From DASTYK01 sp964430275 (lineage in GTDB: Bacteria > Gemmatimonadota > Gemmatimonadetes > Longimicrobiales > RSA9): a stretch of 64,000 nucleotides of DNA. A program made the translations under genes and the position numbers. Below, in pieces: positions 53,042 to 62,478 of the stretch; within the stretch, counting starts at the first letter, position 1; each line of letters begins with the position of its first letter. Location: positions 1 to 64,000 of the forward strand of contig CAYSGF010000027.1 of NCBI GenBank assembly GCA_964430275.1, written 5' to 3'. The notes beneath the pieces were generated by a model, which saw only the letters and a program-made list of their open reading frames with translations, searched no databases and was not told the origin of the DNA.

Positions 53042-53941
53042 ATGAGCCGCGTCATCCGCCATCAGCAGCCGGGGTGTGTATTTCACATCACGTCCCGAAC
53101 CCAGGGCCACGAGCCATGGTTTACCGCTAATCTGCGCGGTCCGGTTGTCAGCATGATCGTGGACGGCGTAGCGTCAGCCGGCGCGGCACTCATCGCGTAT
53201 GCCGTTATGCCCAACCATCTCCACATAATTCTGGCGCAGGGACATCAGACTCTCGGCTGGACGCTGCAGCCGATCCTTCGACGCATCGCGCTGCTCGTAC
53301 AGCGCGCTCACGGCGTGACCGGGCATGTTTTCGAGCGACGGTTCCGCAGCAAACCCTGCCTGGATCAGGATTACGTCCGGACAGCGGTTCTTTATACGCA
53401 CTTCAATCCTGTCAAGGCGGGAATCTGCTCGAGCATACACGACTACTCCTGGACGTCGCATCCGGCATACTGTTCGGAGGGAGAGGCGTTCCAGGGCATC
53501 ATTCCGGATGACGCGCTCCGACTCTTCGCAGCCGACGGTCGATGCACCAGTCGTGACGAGCTGCGCAGAGATTATCTGGCGCACGTCGACGCCTGGCAGC
53601 GCGTGCTGCGCGTATCCAGCGCGCCCCCCTCGTTGCCACCTCCGAACGGCAGCTCATTCTTTGCCCAACGCTTCTGCACACAACTCGACCATCCCCACAC
53701 GCTGGCAAGGATCGATCTGCGAGACCGTGCACAGCGAATTCTGCAGTCGATCGCACGCGACTGCGACCTCGACCTGCTGCGCGGCTCGTACGTCGGTCGA
53801 CATGCAGCCGAAATACGACGCCAACTGATCGCCGCCCTTCTCACGGCGGACTATCCGGGCAGCGCTATCGCACACTTCTTCAAGATCAGCCCTTCCGTCG
53901 TATCGCGGATCAGCACGCAGATGCGCTGGCACCGGTCATAG
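53042..53941 (+). CDS. REP-associated tyrosine transposase (RAYT, Y1/HUH)
   Basis: A 299-residue transposase of the IS200/IS605-like Y1 group. PNHLHIIL is the HUH metal-binding motif; YVRTAVLYTHFNPVKAG holds the Tyr nucleophile and the NPV-AG signature of RAYTs; FERRFRSKPCLD lies between. The C-terminal 100 residues add a helical extension ending in a possible HTH (FFKISPSVVSRISTQM). It nicks single-stranded REP hairpins. ATG 53042 is the best start; an in-frame ATG at 52974 lies inside the left repeat. Confidence 0.92.
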   Translation: MSRVIRHQQPGCVFHITSRTQGHEPWFTANLRGPVVSMIVDGVASAGAALIAYAVMPNHLHIILAQGHQTLGWTLQPILRRIALLVQRAHGVTGHVFERRFRSKPCLDQDYVRTAVLYTHFNPVKAGICSSIHDYSWTSHPAYCSEGEAFQGIIPDDALRLFAADGRCTSRDELRRDYLAHVDAWQRVLRVSSAPPSLPPPNGSSFFAQRFCTQLDHPHTLARIDLRDRAQRILQSIARDCDLDLLRGSYVGRHAAEIRRQLIAALLTADYPGSAIAHFFKISPSVVSRISTQMRWHRS

Positions 53942-53948
53942 ATGAATA

Positions 53949-53979
53949 GGCCAAAACGCAAAGTTCAATCATGGTCCGG
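53949..53979 (-). repeat. Right inverted repeat of the RAYT element
   Basis: GGCCAAAACGCAAAGTTCAATCATGGTCCGG, reverse complement of the left repeat with three mismatches. It starts 8 bp after the transposase stop. An ATG inside it (53971) opens the SDR frame, although the real SDR start is at 54034. Confidence 0.85.
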
Positions 53980-54033
53980 GTCCGCAACTTGCCCAGATCA
54001 GGCCGGGCCCACAAACGCCAGTCAGGAGCACGC

Positions 54034-54786
54034 ATGTACCTGCAGGACCGCACTGCAATCGTTACGGGCGCAGCATCCGGTATCGGCCGCGCAATTGCCC
54101 TCGCCTATGCACGGGAAGGGGCGCACGTCATCGTCTCCGATATCGATGAGAAGGGCGGCCAGGAGACCGTCCGCCTGATCGACCAGGCGACGCCCGGCTC
54201 GAAGTCCCTGTTCGCCCGCGCCGACGCTGCCAGCCCCGAGGATCACGAGCGCCTGGTGCAGACCGCGCTCGACCAGTTCGGCGCACTGCACATTGCGTGT
54301 AACAACGCAGGCATCGGCGGTGAGCTGAAGCCGGTCGGTGAGCTCAGCATCGATGGCTGGCGTAAGGTCATCGAGATCAATCTGTCCGGTGTGTTCTACG
54401 CCATGCGCGCACAGATTCCGCGCATGCTCGACGCAGGCGGCGGTGTGATCGTGAACATGGCATCGGTGCTCGGACAGGTGGGATCGGCGACGGCATCCGG
54501 CTACGCCGCTGCGAAGCACGGAGTGGTGGGCCTCACGCAGACCGCTGCAATCGAGTACGCCGCGCAGGGTATCCGCATCAACACGGTCGGTCCGGGTTAT
54601 ATCGACACGCCCCTGCTCGAATCACTCCCGACGGACGCGCGCAATGCGCTGGTCGAGCTCCACCCGATCGGCCGGCTCGGCACTGCCGAGGAGGTCGCCG
54701 AGCTCGTCCTGTGGCTGAGCAGTGATGCGGCGAGCTTCGTGACCGGGGCCTACTATCGCGTCGATGGCGGCTACCTCGCGCGGTAG
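54034..54786 (+). CDS. Short-chain dehydrogenase/reductase
   Basis: A 250-residue SDR. TGAASGIGRAIALAYA is the cofactor motif, NNAGIGG follows, Ser of the active site is in VNMASVLG and the Tyr/Lys pair in GYAAAKHGVVG; GPGYIDTPL is the substrate loop and the C-terminus is DGGYLAR. NAD(H) is probable because an Asp (SDID) ends the second strand. AGGAG stands before the ATG. Substrate unknown. Confidence 0.92.
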   Translation: MYLQDRTAIVTGAASGIGRAIALAYAREGAHVIVSDIDEKGGQETVRLIDQATPGSKSLFARADAASPEDHERLVQTALDQFGALHIACNNAGIGGELKPVGELSIDGWRKVIEINLSGVFYAMRAQIPRMLDAGGGVIVNMASVLGQVGSATASGYAAAKHGVVGLTQTAAIEYAAQGIRINTVGPGYIDTPLLESLPTDARNALVELHPIGRLGTAEEVAELVLWLSSDAASFVTGAYYRVDGGYLAR

Positions 54787-54815
54787 CCGAGCGGCGCGCG
54801 CCGTATCGAACTCTG

Positions 54816-55250
54816 CTACATCGCGCGCTGGCCGGCGACGTAGTCGCGCAGCACGCCGGTCTCGACTTCCAGCTCTTCCAGCCGCCGCTTCACGATGTCG
54901 CCGACGGAGATGATGCCGCGCAGCTCCTCGCCGTCGACGACCACGAAATGGCGCAACCGCTCGCCGGTCATGCGTGCCATCAGATCGCGTACGTCGTCAT
55001 TTGCATTGCACGTCGGTGCCCGGCGCATGATGCGGGCGACTTCGATACCGCGGACGTCGCCATGTTCGCGCCCCAGCGTTTCCACCACATCACGCTCGGC
55101 AATGATGCCCAGGAGCCGGCCGCCCTTCATGACGGGCAGTGCACCGACATTGTGATCGAGCATCATCCGGATCGCTCCGGCAACGCGGGTGTCCGGCTCG
55201 ACGGTCACGACCCGCGCGGGCCGCTGGCCCAACAGTTCTCCGACACGCAT
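54816..55250 (-). CDS. Two-CBS-domain protein
   Basis: A 144-residue protein made of two CBS motifs: VGALPVMKGGRLLGIIAERDVV and LRHFVVVDGEELRGIISVGDIV, each with the typical GIIxxxD turn. Such pairs bind adenine nucleotides and sense energy status. GGAGGTGATC directly precedes the ATG at 55250. Convergent with the SDR gene. Confidence 0.92.
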   Translation of the reverse strand: MRVGELLGQRPARVVTVEPDTRVAGAIRMMLDHNVGALPVMKGGRLLGIIAERDVVETLGREHGDVRGIEVARIMRRAPTCNANDDVRDLMARMTGERLRHFVVVDGEELRGIISVGDIVKRRLEELEVETGVLRDYVAGQRAM

Positions 55251-55333
55251 CTGATCACCTCCATCGTCGTGCAGGGGTCGCACGGGAGGGACGCAATCCA
55301 CATACCCGGCGTCGGCTGCGGAACGGCCTGCGC

Positions 55334-55999
55334 TCAGTCGCTCGACGCATTCCGGACGTCATCGACCATCGCCTGCACTCGCGCGATCTCGTCCGCGTTC
55401 ACGCTGTGCCCCATGCCCGGATACAGCCGCGATGCGACGCTGGCACCCAGCCGCTCCAGCACGCGTGCACTCGACGCCACCCGTTCCACCGGAATGTGCG
55501 GATCGGGATCGGAGCTGCCGATGAACACCGGCGTGCCCGCGAGCGAACCGGCGTAGTCGCGCGGTGTGTCATCGGGCCCGATGAGCCCGCCGGTCAGCGC
55601 GACGACACCGCCGTAGCGCCGGGCGTTGCGCGCCGCGAACTCGAGCGTCAGACATGCCCCCTGGGAGAAGCCGAGCAGGACCAGGCGCTCCGGCGGGATC
55701 CCACCGGCCGTGACCCGCTCGACCACCGTGCCGAGCAGCGCGAGCGCGGAGCTCAGGTACGGCTCGTTCTGCGCGATCGGCGCGAGAAAGCTGTAGGGAT
55801 ACCACGTATGGCCGGCCGCCTGCGGCGCGAGGTACGCGACGTCCGGGCTGTCGAGCTCGCCGGCCAGACCGAGGATGTCTTCCGCACTCGCTCCGCGGCC
55901 ATGCACGAGAATCATTGCGACGTCCGCATCCGCCAGGGCGCGGCCAGCGCTGAGCACCGGCTGGCCGCTGTGTGGATCGTTGGAGTTCACTCGATGCAT
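55334..55999 (-). CDS. Phospholipase/carboxylesterase-family hydrolase
   Basis: A 221-residue alpha/beta hydrolase of the carboxylesterase type. LVHGRGASAEDI is the oxyanion region, LGFSQGACLTLEFA the nucleophile elbow (Ser), SSDPDPHIPVER the acid and YPGMGHSVNADEI the His. AGGAG lies five bases before ATG 55999; a GTG at 56005 is less good. It follows the SusCD genes after a terminator. Confidence 0.88.
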   Translation of the reverse strand: MHRVNSNDPHSGQPVLSAGRALADADVAMILVHGRGASAEDILGLAGELDSPDVAYLAPQAAGHTWYPYSFLAPIAQNEPYLSSALALLGTVVERVTAGGIPPERLVLLGFSQGACLTLEFAARNARRYGGVVALTGGLIGPDDTPRDYAGSLAGTPVFIGSSDPDPHIPVERVASSARVLERLGASVASRLYPGMGHSVNADEIARVQAMVDDVRNASSD

Positions 56000-56021
56000 C
56001 TGCACTCCTGGAAGCGAAAAC

Positions 56022-56049
56022 GGGCCCGACAGCGATCTGCTGCCGGGCC
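56022..56049 (-). terminator. Rho-independent terminator after susD-like gene
   Basis: Read leftward, GGGCCCGGCAGC, loop AGATC, then GCTGTCGGGCCC with one mismatch, followed by GTTTTC. It lies 22 bp after the SusD-like stop and ends the SusCD transcript before the hydrolase gene. Confidence 0.85.
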
Positions 56050-56070
56050 CGCTCGGTACTTTACCTCACG

Positions 56071-57378
56071 TCAGGCGGGGCACAGCCACACCTGGCCGGT
56101 CGGCGCGTTCGGGTTGAGGTTGCACTCGCTCGTGGGAATCGGCAGCCATGGATACTTCAACGGCTCGCCGAATCGACGCTGATCCTCGTAGTGCAGGCCC
56201 AACAGGTACAGCTCGTAGCGGCGCTGCCGGAAGATCTCGTCCAGCACTTCCTCCTGCGTGGAGTGCGTGACGATCGTGATCTCGTCGAGGCACGGCATCG
56301 GCTCCTCGGGATCATCACCCGCCGCGCACTGCGTGCGGACCTCGTTGATCAGGTCGATCGCCTCAGGCAGCTGATTGTTGCGCGCGAAGATCTCCGCCTG
56401 GATCAGCCGGATCTCGTCGTACGTGTACGCCGGAATCGGCGGATTCGCCGATGGCCCGTAACTCGCCAGCGAGTCCATCGGAGCCACGGCCCCTGGCACA
56501 TCGTCCGCGACGACCCAGAAATCGACCCGCTCGTCACCTGCTTCGGCTTCGAGACGGAACGTCTGCTCGGGCCTCATCTGATACGCGTTCTGCGATCGGT
56601 ACATGATGTTGAAGATCGGATTGCCATCGGAGCTGGAGAATCGGAACTCGGATGTTGCGGTCGGATCCACGCGCTGCGCCCCGGCCGCCGCCTGTGCCAG
56701 ATCGCCTGCCGACAGCGCGTAGCGGGCAATCATCGCCTCGATCGTGTTCTCCAGGTCGAACCCGTCGGCAACTACATCCGCATTGAACTCGTCGGATGCC
56801 GGCGTGGCGGCCAGCTCCTGGCGCGCCTCGTTCAGCAGACGCAGTGCTTCCTCGAGCGCAGCCTGCCGGCTCACGAACGCAGCTTCCGGGTTGTCCAGCC
56901 CGGTCGAGATCGGCAGCTGCTCGTAAAGGTAGGCGAGGTTCCCGATCGCCATGGCCTTGTAGAGCTTCGCCAGCGCCGAGAGACCCGACGCCGTACCCGG
57001 CACGAAGTCGACGTTCGGAATCGCCGCAAGCAGCTCGTTCGCGAGCGTGACTACCCGGTACATCCCGATCCAGGGATCGTTCGCGATGCCAGTCGTGGGC
57101 AGATCCAGCACGTTGCCGGCATCCGCATTCTGGTAGTTCGCAAACGACGCCGAACCCGCGCCGATCTCGTCCGATACCAGACCCACGCTGGTGATGTACC
57201 AGCCGAGCTGATTGCTGTACTCGGCCTGCAGGCCGACGCCCAGCGATTTCACACCCGCCGGATTGTTGAGTGTCACCTCCGCAGACGGAAAGTTCGGATC
57301 GACCAGGTCCAGGTTGCACGCGGTCGTGGACCCGGCCAGGGCAATTGTCAGTGCGAGCGTTGCGCGTCGCATCTTCAT
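56071..57378 (-). CDS. RagB/SusD-family nutrient-binding lipoprotein
   Basis: About 435 residues. The lipoprotein signal is LTIALAGSTTAC, followed by NLDLVDPNFPS. The family is clear from the helical TPR-like core (LYKAMAIGNLAYLYEQLP near 145), the YTYDEIRLIQAEIFARNN segment, and the C-terminal RQRRYELYLLGLHYEDQRRFG. It binds a glycan or peptide at the cell surface and passes it to the SusC-like transporter upstream. ATG 57378 has AGGA upstream; ATG 57393 is also possible. Confidence 0.92.
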   Translation of the reverse strand: MKMRRATLALTIALAGSTTACNLDLVDPNFPSAEVTLNNPAGVKSLGVGLQAEYSNQLGWYITSVGLVSDEIGAGSASFANYQNADAGNVLDLPTTGIANDPWIGMYRVVTLANELLAAIPNVDFVPGTASGLSALAKLYKAMAIGNLAYLYEQLPISTGLDNPEAAFVSRQAALEEALRLLNEARQELAATPASDEFNADVVADGFDLENTIEAMIARYALSAGDLAQAAAGAQRVDPTATSEFRFSSSDGNPIFNIMYRSQNAYQMRPEQTFRLEAEAGDERVDFWVVADDVPGAVAPMDSLASYGPSANPPIPAYTYDEIRLIQAEIFARNNQLPEAIDLINEVRTQCAAGDDPEEPMPCLDEITIVTHSTQEEVLDEIFRQRRYELYLLGLHYEDQRRFGEPLKYPWLPIPTSECNLNPNAPTGQVWLCPA

Positions 57379-57394
57379 GATTGGCATCCTCATG

Positions 57395-60316
57395 TCAGTA
57401 GCTCATCCGCACGCCGAAGGTGAACTGGCGCGGAATCGGATAGACGGCGAAGTCAGTCCCCCGCTCGACGGTGTTCGTGCCGAACATGTTGATCTCGGGA
57501 TCGTAGCCCGTGTAGTCGGTCCACGTGTACAGGTTCCGGCCGCCGACTTCCACCTGCGCAGTGCTGACCCCGAGGCCACTCACCATGTCGGAGATGTCGT
57601 AGGTGACATTCAGCTGACGGAGCTTCACGTACGAGGCATCCTCGACGTACGGCTCGAACATGCCCTGGATACGCGTCTTCGTGTCATTCGAGATGTCGCC
57701 GCGGTCACGGGCCTCGGCGAGCGGGCCCGCCTGGAAGAGGTCCATGATGCGGACCGTCTGATTCCACATATCGTGACCGAACATGCCGTCGAGCAGGAAG
57801 TTCACGCGCAAATTGCGTCCAATCCGGAAGTCGTTCAGCAGGGAGCCCTGCCAGTCCGGGTTCGGATCACCGATGTACAGCGACGTCGGTGCGCGGACCG
57901 GCCCGATTTCATCGGTCACGATTCGGCCATTGTCGTCACGCAGGTAGCCGGAGTTGAAGAAGACACCCAGGGGCTTGCCTTCCGCCACTCGATTCAGGTA
58001 CCCCACCGTGAAGTCGCCACCCGCAAGCGTCACGACTTCATTGCGGTTGCGCGAGTAGTTCGCGGTCGCGTTCCAGCCGAAGCTCTCCCCGTCCATGATG
58101 ACGCCGGTGAGCTGCAGCTCCAGCCCCTTGTTCGTCATCTCGCCGACATTGTCCAGGATCGACGTGTAGCCGGTGCTGGGTGCGAACACGCGCGACAGCA
58201 GCAGGTCCTCGATGAACTGGTCGTAGTACGTGAACGCGATTCCAACGCGATCATCGAGCACCGACGCGTCAAAACCAGCCTCCCATTCGCGCTGGCGTTC
58301 CGGCTTCAGGTTCAGATTGCCGGGATTGCCGAGGTGCGTGAGCCCCGTGCGATCGATGTTGATCGTGTTCTGGTAGCGGGGGAATCGCGCATATGCCGAC
58401 CCGGTTGGCGGCTGGTTGCCCGCGTAGCCGAGTGCGCCGCGAACCCGGAAGTTCGTGAACAGGTTGCCCAGCCCGCCATCAGCGAAGAAGGACTCCTCGG
58501 AGACCACCCAGGAGCCGCTCAGCTTCGGATACAGCTGCCAGCGCTCGTCGTCACCGAACGTGGACGACGCGTCCCAGCGAAGCGCACCCGTCAGGAAAAG
58601 GCGGTCGTTGAACGCGACCTGCTGCTGTCCGAAGAACCCGAGTGTGGCTGTCTCGAATCGACTCTGCGACACGAACTGGTTCGCACCGCGCGCCAGATCC
58701 ACGAACAGCGGAAGGTCCGTGACGACCGCACTCACGTTCTCTTCGTGCGTGTACGTGTGATTCATCCCTGCGGTCGTCGTCAGGCCGATGCTCTCGCCGG
58801 CACCGAACCGATAATTGGCTATCAGGTCGTTGTTGACGAGATACTGGTTGCGCGCCACATCGTTCGACTCGCCCAGCGGCTGTGCGGGCGTACCGCGCGG
58901 TATGTAGAGCCGCGTCTGCATGTCGTATGTGTCGTAGCCGAACCGGTAGTCGAGACTGAGATTCGTGATCGGCGTCGCCCGCGCCTGGAACGAGCCCACG
59001 AAGCGGCTCACGTTCTGTGGCGTCAGCCAGTTCTCCACCACCTCGAGCGGATTCGGGAACGTCGTTGCACGCACCACGAACTCGCCCGTGACCGGGTCGC
59101 GCTCGGAAAAGTCAACCGTCGTCGGCGTGAACACGATCGCCGTCAGCAGACCGCCGCGCCCCTGCTCGCCGTTGATGACCAGGTCGCTCTCGGAGCGGAT
59201 GTAGTTCGCACCACCCGATAGCGTCAGCCAGTCGCCCAGCCCCTGCTCCAGGTTCAGCCGCACACTCTTCCGCTCATTGTTCGAGCCGATCATGATCCCG
59301 TTGTCGACGGTGTAGCCGCCGGACAGGAAGTAGCGCGTCTGATCCGCACCGCCCGAAACAGACACGTACGTGTCGCTGCCCCAGCTGTCGTCGAAGATCA
59401 GGTCCTCGTGATTGAACCGCTCGACCGGCGTGCCCGTAGCGTCCGTCGGCGCCATGTTCCATGGCAGCTCGCTCGCGAGCTGGCCCAGTGTCGCGCGCGT
59501 CTCGACCGTGATCACCGGACGGCCGGCCGCCCCGCGCTTCGTGAAGATCTGAACCACGCCATTGTTCGCACGCGAGCCGTACAGCGCCGCAGCTGCCGCG
59601 CCCTTCAGCACTTCGATGCGTTCGATATCGTTGGGGTTCAGATCGGAGAGGCGGTTCGAAGGATTCGAGCGGTAACCGAAATTGATCTGCTGGTCCGATC
59701 CATTATCGACAATCACGCCGTCGATAATGTAGAGCGGCTCCGCGCCGCCCGTAATCGAGCTCGTGCCCCGAAGCCGAACCGACACACCGCCACCCGGTGT
59801 GCCGCTGTTCGTCATGACCTGCGCGCCGGCCACCTTGCCCGAGAGCGCCGCGTCGATCGTCACCGCGTTCGACCGGGTAAGCTCCGGACCGCCCACCACT
59901 GCGACGGAGTTTCCCAGCGCACGCCGCTGCGTCGGTGCACCCGTACCCGTCACGACGATGCCCTCCAGCGTCACCGCGGATTCGCGCAGCGCGATCTGCG
60001 GCACCTCTACCGTACGCTCCGTGCCAAGCGTCACTTCCTGCGTCGCCTCGCCCCGCCCGATCAGCGAATAGCTCAGCGAATACGTACCCGCAGGCAGCCG
60101 CGCCTGAAGTGAAAATCGGCCCGACTGGTCCGTCAGCGTGCCGAATTGCGTGCCTGACACCGTGACCGCCACGGATGCCAGCGGCCGCTCCGTCGCCTGG
60201 TCGACGACGGTGCCGTTGATGATGTAGGCCTGGCTCGCCTGTCCTGCTGCTGGCGCGGCTACAGCCGCACTGAGCAGCACGAGCAGCGCGAAGCTCGTTG
60301 ATCGCCCGGCAAACAT
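57395..60316 (-). CDS. SusC/RagA-family TonB-linked outer-membrane transporter
   Basis: About 973 residues. Signal peptide ending PAAGQA, then a CarboxypepD_reg domain (IINGTVVDQATERPLASVAV), a plug with LRGTSSITGGAEPLYIIDG and RIEVLKGAAAAALYGSRAN, and a long barrel. The last strand is FGVRMSY. It imports nutrients delivered by SusD, driven by TonB. GAGGTGGCA precedes ATG 60316. It ends 1-17 bp before the SusD-like start, so both are cotranscribed. Confidence 0.94.
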   Translation of the reverse strand: MFAGRSTSFALLVLLSAAVAAPAAGQASQAYIINGTVVDQATERPLASVAVTVSGTQFGTLTDQSGRFSLQARLPAGTYSLSYSLIGRGEATQEVTLGTERTVEVPQIALRESAVTLEGIVVTGTGAPTQRRALGNSVAVVGGPELTRSNAVTIDAALSGKVAGAQVMTNSGTPGGGVSVRLRGTSSITGGAEPLYIIDGVIVDNGSDQQINFGYRSNPSNRLSDLNPNDIERIEVLKGAAAAALYGSRANNGVVQIFTKRGAAGRPVITVETRATLGQLASELPWNMAPTDATGTPVERFNHEDLIFDDSWGSDTYVSVSGGADQTRYFLSGGYTVDNGIMIGSNNERKSVRLNLEQGLGDWLTLSGGANYIRSESDLVINGEQGRGGLLTAIVFTPTTVDFSERDPVTGEFVVRATTFPNPLEVVENWLTPQNVSRFVGSFQARATPITNLSLDYRFGYDTYDMQTRLYIPRGTPAQPLGESNDVARNQYLVNNDLIANYRFGAGESIGLTTTAGMNHTYTHEENVSAVVTDLPLFVDLARGANQFVSQSRFETATLGFFGQQQVAFNDRLFLTGALRWDASSTFGDDERWQLYPKLSGSWVVSEESFFADGGLGNLFTNFRVRGALGYAGNQPPTGSAYARFPRYQNTINIDRTGLTHLGNPGNLNLKPERQREWEAGFDASVLDDRVGIAFTYYDQFIEDLLLSRVFAPSTGYTSILDNVGEMTNKGLELQLTGVIMDGESFGWNATANYSRNRNEVVTLAGGDFTVGYLNRVAEGKPLGVFFNSGYLRDDNGRIVTDEIGPVRAPTSLYIGDPNPDWQGSLLNDFRIGRNLRVNFLLDGMFGHDMWNQTVRIMDLFQAGPLAEARDRGDISNDTKTRIQGMFEPYVEDASYVKLRQLNVTYDISDMVSGLGVSTAQVEVGGRNLYTWTDYTGYDPEINMFGTNTVERGTDFAVYPIPRQFTFGVRMSY

Positions 60317-60815
60317 TGCCACCTCATGGTATGGGTAGTTGATGCGCATGATTCTCGAAGATGCTGCGCAGGAACATCTTATCGGGCTTTACGCTGTGCT
60401 CGATGACGCTCCCGCGCAAGAGTGACGTCCCGGCGCGCCTCGCCATTGCAGCGCCCCATGATGCCTTGCGCTCGACGATCGAGCAACAGGCCAGGCGCAG
60501 AATAACATGCGCGCGCGCGATATCGCGCAAGCGCCCTGTTGCCATCGCATCGCTGCGTGTGGCGTGCGTACTCGACGCGGACACGGCCGCCACGGTGATT
60601 CGGCGCACATCGCCGCCCTCAATGAACGTTTCAACAGCGGTTCGACGGACGATCGCAGCGGGCACCGTTCGACCGACCCGCCGATCCGGCCAGTCGCAGT
60701 CCACCAGCGTGTAAAGCACGCTTTACATTCGCGCAAGACTGTCCCCACCCACGGAACGCCGGGTTCGGTCTTTGCAGCACCCGCCGCGAATGTTTCCTGA
60801 CCGTCTTTGAAAACG
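60317..60815. other. 499-bp gap between susC and the histidine kinase, no supported gene
   Basis: Two overlapping opposite frames (60324-60719 leftward, 60361-60714 rightward) are open, but neither shows a domain or a ribosome site I trust. The gap holds the promoters of the two divergent genes and a perfect palindrome at 60710. Confidence 0.55.
60710..60727. promoter_or_regulatory. Perfect palindrome TGTAAAGC-AC-GCTTTACA
   Basis: An 18-bp dyad with a 2-base spacer lies 89 bp upstream of the histidine kinase start. It is AT-rich compared with the surroundings and looks like a regulator-binding site for the kinase or the SusC gene. Confidence 0.55.
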
Positions 60816-62423
60816 ATGCAAGTCGAGACTGCGGATACACTGTTCATCGGTGCGGGCGAAATGTTCGAACGCTGTCGCGCGTTCGACTGGGCCGCCACGC
60901 CGCTCGGTCCAGTGGATCGGTGGTCGCAGAGCCTGCGCACGATGGCGTCTGCCGTGCTCGCCTCGCGGAATCCGATGCTGCTGTTCTGGGGCCCGCATCT
61001 CATCCAGATCTACAACGACGCGTTTCGTCCGAGTCTGGGGCCGTCCGAGGGCGCGGCATCACGCCATCCGCGTGCGCTGGGGATGCCTGCGGCTGAGTTC
61101 TGGAAGGATGTGTGGGAGACGGTGGGTCCGCAGATCGAGGGTGTGATGGAGCGGGGCGAGGCGGTGTGGTTCGAGGATCTGTACCTGCCGATCGAGCGTG
61201 GCCGCGGCGGTCTCGAGGATGCGTGGTGGACGTACAGTTACAGTCCTGTACGCGACGATGACGGCCGGATCAATGGGACGCTCGTCGTGTGTCTCGAGAC
61301 GACGTCGTCCGTGCGAGCGCGCGCCGCAATCGAGTTCGAACGCACTCGCCTGGCCGATCTTTTCCGGCACGCGCCGGCGTTCATGGGTGTGCGGCGCGGT
61401 CCGGACCACATTTTCGATCTCACGAACGACAACTACCAGAGGCTGATCGGGTTTCGTGATGTGATCGGCCGGCCGGTGCGTGAGGCGCTTCCGGAGCTCG
61501 AGGGACAGGGGCTGTTCGGGCTGCTGGACCGCGTTCTCGACACCGGCGAGCCGTACGTCGGGGAAGCGGTTCCGATCGACGTTCCCATGACGGCGGATGG
61601 TCCGCCGGAGCGACGGCACCTGAGCTTCGTATACCAGGCGATCACCGAGCCGGACGGCTCGCGTTCCGGGGTGTTCGTGCATGGCGTCGACCTGACCGAG
61701 GCCATCCGGGCGCGCGCGGCGGCGGAAGCCGCGAGTCGTGCGAAGAGCGAGTTCCTCGCGATCATGAGTCATGAGTTGCGCACGCCGCTGAATGCGATCG
61801 AGGGGTATGCAGAGCTGCTCGAGCTGGGCGTGCACGGGCCGTTGACAGCCCAGCAGCGCGAGGACGTGGCGCGCATCCGCCGGAGCGAGCGGCACCTCCT
61901 GGGTCTGATCAATGAAGTCCTGAACTACTCACGACTGGAGGCCGGTGCTCTGCAGTACGACGTAGGCGACGTCATGCTGGACGATGTCGTCCGGACATGC
62001 GAGGCACTCATCGAGGCGCAGCTCCGCGCCCGTCGGCACGTATTCGAGTTTGGGGGCTGCCCGCCGGAGCTGCGTGTCCGGGCCGATCGGGCGCGGCTCC
62101 AGCAGATCCTGCTCAACCTGCTGTCGAACGCGATCAAGTTCACGGATCCGGGTGGTCGCATCGCGGTCACCTGCGAGGCCGACGAGCAGCTCGTGCGGAT
62201 CTCCGTCACGGATACGGGCCGCGGCATCGCGCCGGAGGAGATCGCGCGGATCTTCGAGCCGTTCGTCCAGGTGGATGCCCGCTATGCACGGGAGCATGAA
62301 GGTGTCGGACTGGGGCTGACGATCAGTCGTGACCTGGCCGGCGGCCTGGGCGGCGAGCTTGGAGTCGAAAGCGTCCCCGGCGTTGGCAGCACCTTCACAC
62401 TGACTCTGCCGCGCGCGCAGTAA
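60816..62423 (+). CDS. PAS-containing sensor histidine kinase
   Basis: A 535-residue kinase with no membrane helix, so cytoplasmic. The first 330 residues hold two PAS-like domains (WGPHLIQIYNDAFRPSLG near 55; ADLFRHAPAFMGVRRG near 185). The HisKA box is IMSHELRTPLNAIEGYAELL, N-box LLNLLSNAIKFTDPGG, G1 DTGRGIAPEEI, G2 EGVGLGLTISRDLAGGLGG. It autophosphorylates on the H-box His; no response regulator is adjacent. ATG 60816 chosen over a TTG at 60807. Confidence 0.92.
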   Translation: MQVETADTLFIGAGEMFERCRAFDWAATPLGPVDRWSQSLRTMASAVLASRNPMLLFWGPHLIQIYNDAFRPSLGPSEGAASRHPRALGMPAAEFWKDVWETVGPQIEGVMERGEAVWFEDLYLPIERGRGGLEDAWWTYSYSPVRDDDGRINGTLVVCLETTSSVRARAAIEFERTRLADLFRHAPAFMGVRRGPDHIFDLTNDNYQRLIGFRDVIGRPVREALPELEGQGLFGLLDRVLDTGEPYVGEAVPIDVPMTADGPPERRHLSFVYQAITEPDGSRSGVFVHGVDLTEAIRARAAAEAASRAKSEFLAIMSHELRTPLNAIEGYAELLELGVHGPLTAQQREDVARIRRSERHLLGLINEVLNYSRLEAGALQYDVGDVMLDDVVRTCEALIEAQLRARRHVFEFGGCPPELRVRADRARLQQILLNLLSNAIKFTDPGGRIAVTCEADEQLVRISVTDTGRGIAPEEIARIFEPFVQVDARYAREHEGVGLGLTISRDLAGGLGGELGVESVPGVGSTFTLTLPRAQ

Positions 62424-62478
62424 CCTGCCGGAGCACGGGCGCTCCGCCAGCCACCAACCGAATGGACGGATCGTGCGA

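Larger units (their letters stand above)
52966..53979 (+). mobile_element. RAYT element: transposase between inverted REP-like repeats
   Basis: A 1014-bp unit in which a Y1 transposase gene is bounded by imperfect 31-base inverted repeats. It lies between the S9 peptidase promoter and the SDR gene. No obvious target-site duplication is visible. A related short palindrome with the same ends occurs at 40468. Together these fit a REPtron-like system: the transposase and the dispersed palindromes it mobilises. Confidence 0.85.

Noticed and set aside
60324..60719. Two overlapping small frames in the gap before the kinase
   Set aside because: Opposite frames of similar length with no domain and no good ribosome site.
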